Positions 25,651 through 36,360 of a stretch of 64,000 bases of DNA are shown here, piece after piece. The notes below the pieces were generated by a model. The model searched no databases, was not told the origin of the DNA, and saw nothing but the letters and a program-made list of their open reading frames with translations. The DNA lies in contig CM049306.1 of NCBI GenBank assembly GCA_026874595.1, positions 54,218,019 through 54,282,018 on the forward strand. Direction: 5' to 3'. Both the position numbers and the translations under genes were made by a program. Each line of letters starts with the position of its first letter. The first letter of the stretch is position 1. The stretch is from Sipunculus nudus (taxonomy: Eukaryota > Annelida > Sipuncula > Golfingiida > Sipunculidae).

Positions 25651-26390
25651 TTTACCGTGTTCCCTTTTTCCTTCTTCGTCCAGAAAACTCCTTAAGGTTC
25701 TTTTTTTCTCTTCCTCGTCTGGATAATCAGATTAGATTCACCTTTCGCTTTTTCATCCTCCTTTATTAAGCACGACCAGATTATTTTCATTCCTTCTGGC
25801 TGACTTTTTTTCATTTTCTCTTTGTCTACTGGACAGATGGGTATACCACAGGAAAAGGAAATCTTGCATTTTGTGAAATACAACTCATTTTTTATTCAGC
25901 TATTGTTAATGTAGTAGGTATGGTAATCCGTGTATGGTCCAACAATTCTGTTCTCAAAGTTTCTTTTTGATGGACAGATTGCATGCGAAAAAAAATTAAT
26001 ACAGATACATGCATTCACAAGTAATAAAATAAACGACTGTTACAATTGGTAACCATGGTGATTGATGCTATTTTGGAACCGGACCTTTGGTTTTATTAGC
26101 ACTAGACTAAATCATGATTAAATGGCATGGCGTGTCAGTATATAATCTTTGTTTTGATATATAATTTACCAAAACAATAGGCCTAAACACCCGACCTGTC
26201 ATGTCGGTGGATCAAAACACTTGAATATGGAGTCTGGTATATGGCTCACACCTAAATGACCTTTAAGCCTGCGGTCTTGGCAAATCTACATACTATCAAT
26301 CCGACCCAGGTTTGACATAATCTTTACCAGTACGCATTGAAGGTATAGTAAGAGCATGATCCCCTGTCACAGGAATCAGATGTATAACTT
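24726..26390 (+). repeat. Segmental duplication D, copy 1
   Basis: Colinear with 31819-33070. Clear matches include the start (TTCAACTGGAACC), the segment after the TA microsatellite (TTTCCTTCTTCGTC to AACTCC..AAGGTTCTTT), TATGGTAATCCGTGTATG, AACCATGGTGA and TTTTGGAACCGGA, ending near 26380. Copy 1 has about 450 extra bases (about 25120-25580) with no counterpart in copy 2. A G-rich run lies at 25046-25063. No intact gene is seen. Confidence 0.75.
25592..25647. repeat. (TA)n microsatellite
   Basis: Uninterrupted TA dinucleotides. The equivalent position in duplication copy 2 (32270-32316) also carries a (TA)n tract, so the seed predates the duplication. Confidence 0.95.
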
Positions 26391-27016
26391 TGGGAATAAA
26401 TGTCTTCATGACAAAGAGGTCAATATCTCCTATTCAGAAAATCAACATTTTTCACTTTAACCGCAATTTACGGAGTACATATATTTATAAATTCATTCTG
26501 CTTAAGAAAGATAAATTTGCTCATATTTTAAACGCTGTTTGGGTTCATAATTTATTTTTAGAACACTTAATGGCTAACATTAATGAAGGTTCGAAAAGAC
26601 CATTGGAACACACCGTATTCTATATTTTCTATGGGAAGCATGATTGGAAGATTATAGAGGTAAATATGTTCTTTCAAATTAAGATGAGTGCACAATCTAA
26701 TTGGCTGTACTGCCAGGTCCTCGTTCAAACCAACGTTTACAGATCACTAATAGTCCGGGGGCCAAGGCAAGTAATTTTGAAAAAAATTGCCCGGGCTGAT
26801 ATAGGTAGACATCTTGGGAATCAGAAAACCAATGTTGGCAATCAGGACATTCTTGCACAACATTGCAAGGACCACTTTTTTGTACTAGCTGTATACATTT
26901 TTGTGCGATTAGCCCAATTTGGCTCTCTCAGTCCCCTAATGGACAAAAATGTAAGTTATATCTTTAAATGTAGGTATTTATATGCACAAACAAAAAGGAC
27001 ACACAAAGTTTATTAA
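26390..27016 (+). CDS. Unidentified 208-codon ORF
   Basis: This is the longest open frame in the window. It begins just beyond the end of duplication copy 1 and stops directly before a run of ten A (about 27017-27026). The predicted protein is basic and rich in Ile, Lys, Phe and Asn. It has no recognised domain, no signal peptide and no clear membrane segment. Codon usage resembles the surrounding AT-rich DNA. The length is unusual for chance in this composition. The terminal A run would fit a retrocopy, and a relic of a transposon ORF is equally possible. No splice sites or promoter elements were recognised. I would not assign a function. Confidence 0.25.
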   Translation: MGINVFMTKRSISPIQKINIFHFNRNLRSTYIYKFILLKKDKFAHILNAVWVHNLFLEHLMANINEGSKRPLEHTVFYIFYGKHDWKIIEVNMFFQIKMSAQSNWLYCQVLVQTNVYRSLIVRGPRQVILKKIARADIGRHLGNQKTNVGNQDILAQHCKDHFFVLAVYIFVRLAQFGSLSPLMDKNVSYIFKCRYLYAQTKRTHKVY

Positions 27017-27026
27017 AAAAAAAACT

Positions 27027-28685
27027 TCTTTCACATACGTGAAAAATTATGGCTTACAAGAACCAAATACAACTAAATTTCTTTGAGCTATCTCACATAA
27101 ATTAACACAGTTTCTGTATGCTTAACACAAAAAGCATTAAAACTTTACATTATTATTCCTCTTTCTTTAAGAAACATGCATAAGTTGCTAAGGTGTAAGA
27201 CAGACATGTAGCAGTGTCTTTTGTACCCCTACCCCCTTATTTATGAAAATGATCGCTAAAACAGGAAATAGCAGAAAACATGGAAATTTACTTTAAAATA
27301 TACTCAGATGAAAACTGTTACATATGTAAGCATAAAAATAACTAATCAACAAATCAAAATCACTCTACCAAGGTCAGTTTCTCCTTCTAGGTTGATTTAA
27401 ATACAACTATATCTGAACGGAGATGTGCTAAAGCCATCCAATGAATCAGTTTAAAGTGTCTCTTACATGACCTCACCTGAACTAATAAAGTAAGAGCTAT
27501 TCTGTTTTAAGAGTATTCTTTATGCACCCCTTGCCCTTGTTTAGAAGGTAGCCAACAAAACAGGAAATCAGTAAATCAGTATTGACACCATACAAAATTG
27601 AAGCCCTACATATATCTTCAAGCAAAAATAAAGCCAGAAAATCACAATGTTGCAGTATGTACCATTTTACATTAAAAAGAGTTCAGGTAGCAAAGTTAAC
27701 GTATTTAGCCATGCATAACAATGTTCATCTCCATTGTCATTTATAAATGGCTGTTGTCAATTAAACATATATGTTGTTCAGAAAGGACACTCATCATGTT
27801 TAATCATCAGTAGATTAGTCACCAGACACAATTCTTCCACATGCACCCTTTTTCTTCCAATAGTGATGTACGGGACCTTTGAAAAGGATCATATTTAAGG
27901 AGACAGTGGCACCAAAATATATAAAAGGATAATTGGTATGAAAATTTTTGTATGGTTCTCTAGTTTAAGAATCTGCCTGATGCCAGTGCCAAAAGTGAGG
28001 GCGTGTTTTGGTAAATCGCATCTGTAGATTGACATGTTTGGGCACAGGAAGAGACATCCGAAGTGTCACAGATAAGGGGGTGGGATGGTGGGGTCACTTA
28101 AATGTCCCTTACTTACTTAATATTCAACGTATTTTTTTTTCAATTTACCCTCTATGTATTGCCAAATAAATTTCCTCGAAAAGAATGAAGAGACTGACTG
28201 AATCATTATGTACATTTATTTGGTTGGGTAGGCCTAATTGATGTGGGAGCTAATTGGTTAATAACGAACACCGATTCTTGCTGTATTTTAAGACTCACCT
28301 TATTCTAAATTCAGGACCCAATCAAAAATTAAGTAATCTTTGGATATCTTTTAACTTGGAGACAACATACAATTCCATTGATAAATTCTAGATAATATTT
28401 TACTGCAATCAGGTGTATGTAAATTCAATAAAATGCCGTAAAGTAATTGTGGGTTTATTTCTCTATCATGATTCAGTATGTGGGGACACATTATGTATCT
28501 CTTAATATATATGGTATAAGTTAAATATATGTGCACATTTCCTCCAGTTCAATAAAAACTAGTTGTAGAAAATGAAACAGATATTTAGATCCTTTCACTA
28601 GAGGGCACTCATTAGAATGCAAACCTCTTCCAATACAAAAAAAACCACTGGATCCGTAATGCGGTTTTTTTTTTTGCACTAACAT
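27027..28685. other. AT-rich stretch, no supported gene
   Basis: There is a weak local direct repeat: 27222-27280 and 27518-27570 share ACCCCTNNCCCTT and AAAACAGGAAAT at matching spacing. Nothing else could be supported. Confidence 0.4.
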
Positions 28686-28689
28686 TCAA

Positions 28690-28980
28690 TGATTTTTTAA
28701 ATATTTCATGGCCGGCACTCCACAAAGTTTCGTGAAAATCAGTTCGGTCTGTTTTATGCATGGTCCAGATGGTGAAGATATTAAGTAGAGGAACCGAAGC
28801 CGAGCGCTAACCTGGTGCGAGTTTTCAGTGATATACATCCCAGATGAACCTGCTTGAAAATAATTGGCTCCGAGGGTTAACTTATATTTACATTTGATTA
28901 ATATCAAAAGTGTGATCTGTAGAGTGTGTACAGATAGGCAAACAGACAGAAAAAGATACAAACATACATACAAAATTAAG
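28690..28980. repeat. Probable transposon 3' fragment with GACA tail
   Basis: The block CGGCACTCCACAAAGTTTCGTGAAAATC and the following TTCGGTCTGTTTT resemble 3' parts of invertebrate retroposons. The segment ends in a degenerate CAGATAGGCAAACAGACAGAAAAAGA tract, as in GACA-tailed repeats. Only one copy is present here, so this rests on memory of similar repeats. (Key word: AAAGTTTCGTGAAAATC.). Confidence 0.3.
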
Positions 28981-30755
28981 TCAGCTGCACCATAGGCCAG
29001 CCGCTTCCAATATTCTAGTAAGCAATAATCATATATACAGAGCTGAAAACATAACCTCCTTGGTCACAGGAGCGAGTCACATGAATACAGAAGTGTGGTA
29101 TCATATATAAGTGTATGCATAATACGTAAAATAAATTATTGGCAGGGCACAAATCATATCTGCCAGATCAAAAATGTCTGGTCAAACATTCAATCAGATG
29201 TTAATTGATTCTTCTTGAAAGAACACAGGCCACAGGAATTTATATTCTATGGGTATAAGGTATATAGAAACATGATATGAAACACGTTAGAAGTAACGCC
29301 TTTCTTTGTGCCCAGGGTTGTTTAATAAATACTTTGCATTGCTTTCTATATAAGAAATAATGGGCCGCATTTAAAAAAGTGTTCCCGTCATGAAATGTTA
29401 TAAAGAATTTTGCAGGCCTGCTTTCAGAATGATATTGCATCATCATATTTATCGGTAGTACAAAATCATAAAGAGCTGATGATCAGATCAAATAATCCTT
29501 TGTCTTGGATAGATTCATCTTTGGCAGCAGGTCTGTGGCTTTACCTGGATTTTTGTTTCATTTTTATTGCGGTTGGGAAACACACACTCGTTAAAAAACA
29601 ACAAATAACAATTGTTGCCAGGCAAAAAGCTGGATTGAATGATAAATATAGTATCTCATTTACACCGTGCAAAAATTAATGTCAGTCAGATCATATCTTT
29701 AACAATGTCCTGAACGCTTAAGAGCATCACTGTAATTTTTCGAAATATTGTTTAAGTTTCCTTTGACAGAATTCTTACGTTCTGCACGTCATCGTCATTT
29801 TTGTCCCTCTCTCACAGTTTACTTTCAGCTTTTCAATATTTTGCAATGGATCACAAAAATGAAGTTGGAATAAAATCAAGGCAACCCTCTCATTACAATA
29901 TTTACCAAGAGTTGTAAACCTTAGCATTTGATGGTCCATTTTAGGTTATTTGCCTATTCATTTTTTACATTTCTTATTAAATGAATTCTTAAAATGTGTA
30001 GCACGAATTGACCTTGAATTGACTAAACATATTGATCTTGGATCTAGTTTATCCTTTGAAAAAGATGATGACAACCATTAAACAGAAAAATAATGCAAGT
30101 TCAATGTTATTTTGAAAACTATAAATATATCAACCATTCTACAGTTATTCCTGGTGATTTTATATTTTGCCTCAGACCACAAAACTTAATTAGAAAATTT
30201 CAGTCAGACCCATTTCAGTATAATTACATCAAATTGAATTAAATTTTGCACAAAACCCATTTTCCAAACAGTAGTTACATAGATCAACTTTAAACATCCT
30301 AGTTCAGTTTGAGAAAAAAAAAATTAATCATTTCTTGAAATCGCGATATACTGCATGCTGAAGCTAGGCCTGATGCCACCTACTTCAATTTGTAATTGCA
30401 TTTTCTCTTTCTACAAGCAGTAATACATATATATATATATATTCACATATATATGAGGAGAGCAAAACATTTGTGTTGAGTTGAATTAGAAATATAAAAT
30501 AATTGTACAGTGTATTTCTGTATCAAGAATGCAGGAACATCCTTTTAAGCATTTTGATGTCTTACATGTACAGGACACTGTTTTGTTAATGTCTTGCTTT
30601 GCTGGTTTGGACATCATTACTTGTACAAATTTTCCTTTATCTATGATTTCGTTATGCCCTTTGGTAAAGTGCTATAGATATAAAGTTTGTACAAAGCCCT
30701 GAGTACATGAAATCTGAACGCATCCTCTGTGGGAGGTTTATATATAAATAAATAT
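28981..30755. other. AT-rich stretch, short TA microsatellite
   Basis: No gene is supported. A short (TA)n tract lies at 30426-30442. An 89-codon ORF at 29410-29679 has no domain. Confidence 0.4.
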
Positions 30756-30758
30756 ATA

Positions 30759-30941
30759 TACAGTGAAACCTCGTTGTATCGAAGTCGAAAGGACCCTCAG
30801 AAAACTTCGACACATCCGGAGTTCGACACAAGCGGGTTTTCTTTGGTAATAATTTAACTAGAGTTGTCCGGAATATCGAGTCTGTAACTTCGACATAAGC
30901 GGGGTATTCGACTTAAGCGAGTTCGACACAACGAGGTTTCA

Positions 30942-30946
<5 letters not shown>
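30759..30946. mobile_element. Mariner/pogo-type MITE, 184 bp
   Basis: The element spans 30761-30944. The tips CAGTGAAACCTCGTTGT (30761-30777) and ACAACGAGGTTTCACTG (30928-30944) are perfect 17-bp inverted repeats. It is flanked by TA on both sides, the target duplication of Tc1/mariner and pogo elements. The interior repeats TTCGACA and CTTCGACNNAAGCGGG words in both directions. It is too short to code for a transposase. Confidence 0.85.
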
Positions 30947-31006
<60 letters not shown>

Positions 31007-31024
31007 TATTTATATATATATATA
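30945..31024. repeat. (TA)n microsatellite abutting the MITE
   Basis: A long TA tract with one TAAATATATTTATA interruption. It begins exactly at the MITE's right TA, suggesting that insertion occurred into, or seeded, the tract. Confidence 0.95.
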
Positions 31025-31719
31025 GAGTGCTCTGAGGTCTGGCTTTGTCGAAGCATACATATGTTGCCTGAGACTGTCGAGAGTATCAAAACCACTTTGT
31101 CTGTTTGTGTGCTTTCTGTATCTGTGCTTCTGTAAAGGTTATCTTGAATATAACCAGCAAATTCACTGACGTGCTAAAAATACAATCGGATAAAAAATGT
31201 GTTTTATTTCAAGCAAAATTGAAGAAAACATGAAGATTTCAGTTAGAATAGACATGCATTTGATAGAAAATCCCATGGCCATTGCATAATAATCTAAAAT
31301 TAATCATAAGCTGAAACAAATGTACGTACATAGGAATTTTTTCTAGAATTTTGAAAAATTTGAGGGTTGGGGTAAGTTATAAGGCTCACATCCGCAACAT
31401 ATATGCATTGTCGAAAAAATTCTTTCAGCTATCAGAGTCCAAGTTCTTAGCTAATCAATGGTACCATATCTGTGAAAATATATACAAGCAAATAGCAGCT
31501 GTAAATTAAAAACGGATCAGAAGTAGGTAGCTAAAAAGTCATAAAATTACTCAACCTTCCGAAACAAAAGCAATACTAAAAGTACTTTTGCAAGAGTATT
31601 GAACATTACTTTCCAATCTCTAGGGGGGATCTTCTAAACATGTAAGGGGTTTAAAATTTTATATCTGAGGCTGAAAGGTACACCCCTATTTTGCACTATA
31701 GCGGTTGCAATTTCACAAG

Positions 31720-31818
31720 AGACATAGATTATTTTTTATTGCCTAAGCCAGGAGGGTATGGGGTCATTTCGGTTCGTGTGTTTTTTTTGGTTGTGTGACT
31801 GTGCACAACATAACTCGC
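31720..31818 (+). repeat. Dispersed repeat R1, 5' fragment
   Basis: The segment shares TAGATTATNTTTTATTGCC, a GTGTGTT-rich tract and CACAACATAACTCGC with 33440-33550. It breaks off exactly where duplication copy 2 begins (31819). Confidence 0.55.
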
Positions 31819-32267
31819 TTTATTATTCAACTGGAACCAATTGACATTTTAGTAACACAGCTGAGTCTGTCTCGGGGGAAAAAGTCGATAAACTTTTGAA
31901 CTGAGTCAGCTTTCCTGGCTTCCTTTGATTTGGCAGGACCATTATGGTTTGGTTTCAATTGACTTGAAACAGTTCGCTTTAATGTGAACCTGTTTCAGTT
32001 GTTTTAACTTCCGACAAGAGCGGCATTCTTACCTTAATATCGTTAGCTGGCTGCAGCGTTAGTCCTCCTTAGGTAAGCCGAAGCCACATATAACTTTGGA
32101 GATATGAGTTATGAAACCAGTCACCGGGTTAGAGGGGTGGAGGGGTTATGTTCAGTGTCTGTTATGTGATGTAAATTAAATATACTCAGATGCTTTTTTT
32201 TAATTTATATTTTGTATATTTCAAGATGCCTTCACTATGATGTTTTGATCTTGTACATGTATTACAT

Positions 32268-32318
<51 letters not shown>

Positions 32319-33070
32319 ATACTTTACTTTTTTCCTTCTTCGTCTGGTAAACTCCATAAGGTTCTTTCTTTCTCTTCCTCCTCTTGTTAATTCCATTAGA
32401 TTCACCTTTCGCTTTTTCATCCCCTTTTATTAAGTACGACCAGAATATTTTTCCCTCCTTCTGGCAGACTTTTTTTTTAATTTTCTCTTCGTATTCTAGA
32501 CAGATGGTTATACCGCAGGAAAAGAAAATCTCTCATTTTGTGAAAAGGAACCTTTTTGTAAACAGCTATTGTCAATGTAGAAGGTATGGTAATCCGTGTA
32601 TGACCCAACAAATCTGTATTCAAAGGTCTTTTTGATGGGCAGATGGCATGCGAAAACAAATTAATACAGAAACATGCATTTACAAGTAATAAAATAAACG
32701 GTTTCTTTATTGACTGTTGCGATCGGTTACCATGGTGACTGATGCTGTTTTGGAACCGGAGCCCTCGTTTTATTAGCACTTGACTAAATCATGATTAAAT
32801 AGCAGGGTTTGTCAGTATATAACCTTTAAAACTTATATAATTTAGGAAACGGTAAGCTAAATCTACCGACCTTTCCTGTCGACGGATCAAAATACTGGAA
32901 TATGGTGCCTGGTTTATGGCTCACACGTAAATAACCTTTAAGCCTGTGGCCTTGTCTAATCTACACCCTATTAATCCGACCCAGTTTTAACATTATCTTT
33001 GGCAGAACGTATTGAAACTATTATAAGAGTATTACTCTGTGTCAAAGGATATTAGATTAAAACCTTTGGT
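31819..33070 (+). repeat. Segmental duplication D, copy 2
   Basis: Colinear with 24726-26390 over nearly its whole length with many substitutions, and lacks about 450 bases of copy 1. The spacing between copies is about 7 kb. The ORFs at 32384-32635 and 32477-32779 are not shared with copy 1 and are not called. Confidence 0.75.
32270..32316. repeat. (TA)n microsatellite
   Basis: TA tract at the position equivalent to 25592-25647 in duplication copy 1. Confidence 0.95.
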
Positions 33071-33077
33071 GTATCCG

Positions 33078-33097
33078 GACCCCCCCCCCCCCCCCCC
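33078..33097. repeat. Poly-C tract
   Basis: A C homopolymer of about 17 bases at the right border of duplication copy 2. Confidence 0.9.
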
Positions 33098-33439
33098 GTG
33101 CATTGTGTTGTTTTAATTTCAAAGTCCATAAACCCAAAACAGTAGGGTCGTGCTCTGTCCCTGTGTGAAAAACAAGAGCAGGCCCCGTCAGCTGATTGTA
33201 TAGATGGCTACCGAGCCGCGTAATCAAGATTTAGGGGAGCGGGAGGAGCGCGACCACTACTTTTTTAGCATCATTTCACCTCAGCTTTTCCCATTACGAT
33301 TAATACATTAAGTGCTACGGTTATGAAAGTTATAAAATTGGCAAACAGATATTATAAGGTAGATTGCATATACCTCGCCCAGACATTGCATTTTATCCAG
33401 GATCACCCTGTAGTTTGATCGATCCTGGCAATTTCACAT

Positions 33440-33690
33440 GAGCATAGATTATATATTTATTGCCCCCGCCATTAGAGTATGGGTTTATTACCATTCGTGT
33501 GTTTGTGTGGGTGTGTGTTTGCGGGTTTGTGTCTGTTCACAATATAACTCGCGCAGTCATGAACAGAATCTCATCAATTATTTTTTTATCATTACGGGAA
33601 AGGAAGAATCGATTAGATTTTTGTGAGGATCCGGTATTTGATATGGATTCCGAGATATTCAAAATATAGGGTCATTTTTGCACGTATAAA
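33440..33690 (+). repeat. Dispersed repeat R1, complete-looking copy
   Basis: This has the 5' head (TAGATTATATATTTATTGCC), a GTGTGTTTGTGTGGGTGTGTG tract, AATATAACTCGCGCAGTCAT and the middle AATCGATTAGATTTTTGTGAGG. It then decays. It is the best guide to the 5' end of R1. (The tract is described by its dinucleotide content.). Confidence 0.6.
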
Positions 33691-34111
33691 ACTGGAAATA
33701 TGGGTATACGTGAATGAAATTCATTAACTGGAATGCAAATTCCTTGTTCTAACTGTTGTTACTGTTTTAATTAAAAATTTCAGTGATTATTTTGATATAC
33801 TAAAATGGCCCTTTTTCGTGTGTCTTTTTTTCCCTCTCATCAAGACCTACCAACATGAAGGTTGACACACTTATTAAAACAATTGGACCCCGTTAAAAAC
33901 ATTGAATATATTCATTACTTTTCCATAAGCTCCAAACATATTCACCATTTAATATTTTAATTTACTTTAAAATTAAAATTGTTATCGAATTGCCTTTTAA
34001 TGTTATTGTAATAACTGACTTATGATAAGTGTAATAAAAACATGGAAAATAATTTACCAATATTCATCAATAAATACATCCTAATTTCCTCTTGCAAGAG
34101 AGGTGCATTCA

Positions 34112-34235
34112 TTCACGTACGTGTGTGTGTTTGCGTGTGTGTTTGTTCCTATAAATGTAGAGTCACTTATGCACGAATGAACCTGGAATTATGGGCCGAA
34201 TATGTGAAAGCACACACGATTTTTGGGCATCCAAT
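34112..34235 (+). repeat. Dispersed repeat R1, internally deleted copy
   Basis: A GT-rich tract is joined directly to the 3' block (AATGTAGAGTCACTTATGCA, then GGGCCGAATATGTGAAAGC), so the middle is missing. It resembles the fragment at 11-165. Confidence 0.6.
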
Positions 34236-36050
34236 ATGGCACAGGCTTGCATTCCTTAGAACGTAGATTTTTAGTTTTTATAATGTTGCTCTTTTGTTCT
34301 TTATTTAAGAACTTTCAGGCCTATGGAAAGAATATCTTTACTAAGGGGGGGGGGGGCACTTGGGAAACAAAACTTTTTGGACGGGACCGTAGTTCTTTCA
34401 TGCATTAAATTACCGGCAAAACAAACCTAATCAGTTGATCACCGTCCGAGGCAATCTGGCGGTCCAGACTAAGTCAATATGTGGAACCAGCTAAAGTCAT
34501 CATGTGACTGAAATATCATTAAAAAGACTTCTCCTATTCCTTTAGTCCAATTGATTTAGCTAGTTTGTTCAGTTTTCCAGCCGTTTTCTGTCTGTGAGCA
34601 ATGTCTGACAAACAGAGCTTACTTTCACTGATCAGGAAAAGTATTGTGTTTACATCATGTATGATCAATTATTTGGCGACCTTCATCTAAATCTAAGATA
34701 AACAAATATACAAATTTCATGAGTTTTAGTTAATCACAGTAAAATATCAATCTCCGTATGTAACAGTTGACCAAAAATGTGTAATTCAAGTGAGGTTCAC
34801 AAAGGATTTCGGAGTCCCGCAGTCTACCTTAGTAAACACATTTTCATACTTTATCGAACAATAAATCAATACGTATTGTTTAGGAGTAACCCTTGTATAC
34901 ATAAATACACAGGCGGGAATTTCCGTTTGTAACTTCTTTCACTGAGAAGAATCGGACTCACAAGAGTAGGACTCTGCTGGTTAGGGAATCTGTCACCCAC
35001 AATGCACCGGACTTCCAAATACAACAGCGGCGTAGGTTAAAATCATGTGAACAAGGGAATGATGGAGAAGAATTGTTTCAAGGCATATTACATTATATGA
35101 GTGTTTTTTGTTGCAAGGCCTTCACGGAATAAGTTATATTTTGTAAGAATACGCATTTAAAATTTAAACGGAAGGTGTTTATTGAAATGTAACAAATTTT
35201 GATATCAAAGTTTTACAGTTGAGACAAGAAGTCCTGGCCATCCCAAACTTTCTAACTGGAAGAGTTTCGTTTGAGTAGAAACCTCTGGCTAAAGGATTTA
35301 ACTTCTTTGTATCCATCTAGAGTAGACTCGCACAAAATTTTTAATTATTTTCCAATTGACCGCAGATAAGAGATATACAGACTGGTACCCAGTCCAATTA
35401 TTACATCTTTCTCTACAGGCTGTAAATATATTATGCTGTTAAAAGATGCAATTGATTTAATACTGTTTAAGCCAATATTAAACAAATATAAAAGCAACTT
35501 TAAAAAAAGCAGTAAAATAACCATTTTTTATTTTGCTGTTTGATATTTACAAAAGATTAAAAAGAACTCCATTGATTTTGACCTTTTAAGCTTGGAACCG
35601 TTTTACGCTTGTAACCGTTACTGCCAGGGCTTCAAGGTTGCCCCGAGTGACGACAGCATCTTCAAAGAAGTTTGAGAGCATCTTATGATTACGTTGTCAA
35701 GAGCCCGCCAGGTGTGTCCGACATCGAGAGACTCTCGCCAAAGCGCCGGTGATTAGACTGGGGATATTGAAGTGGAGGTCACAGGGCTTAATACTGCTTC
35801 ATCCACTTCCTGATATTCGGCTAATTAATGTTTTTCTAGTCTATCTGTCACATATGGTGACGATTATGATTAAAGTTAACGATTAACGATAAACTATATA
35901 CAGAATCAGAGACTTAACTTTTCTTTAAAATCCTGCTTCTTTAAACAAACGCACATTGATTCACTTATCTTCCGGGTACTCTAGTTATTGAGTACCAAAC
36001 ATGTTTACTCTTGATAAGGACTAATTGACGTGGAATATATTTTTTATTGT
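34236..36050. other. Unique stretch with a GC-richer island at 35570-35850
   Basis: No gene is supported. A G-run lies at 34346-34356. The 35570-35850 segment is markedly less AT-rich than its flanks, has no ORF and no match elsewhere in the window, and ends in GGCTAATTAATG. It could be a regulatory element or conserved non-coding DNA. Confidence 0.35.
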
Positions 36051-36084
36051 TTTAAACCCTGAGTTAAAGAGAAGCAGGGGGGGT

Positions 36085-36306
36085 TATATACATATATACA
36101 TATATACATATATATAAATATATATATACATATATATATGTATATATATATATATGTATATATAATAAGTGGTATAACCGTGTTAGTCTATAGTTGAAGC
36201 GAAGGTTCAAATAAACAGTGACGCCTTTTAGATAGACTAACAAATAAATTGTGTTAATAAACTAGTTAATCTATCTAAAAGGCGTCACTTTTTATCTTTA
36301 CCTTTA

Positions 36307-36359
<53 letters not shown>

Positions 36360-36360
36360 G
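36085..36360. repeat. TA-rich microsatellites around a 25-bp inverted repeat
   Basis: Compound (TATACA)n/(TA)n at 36085-36168 and (TA)n at 36308-36358 flank a segment with inverted arms at 36217-36241 and 36265-36289. The arms are AGTGACGCCTTTTAGATAG... and its complement, 24 of 25 matching, separated by 23 bases. This is probably a small foldback or MITE remnant. Confidence 0.75.

Noticed and set aside
30913-31095. 60-codon minus ORF rich in Ile and Tyr.
   Set aside because: It simply translates the TA microsatellite.
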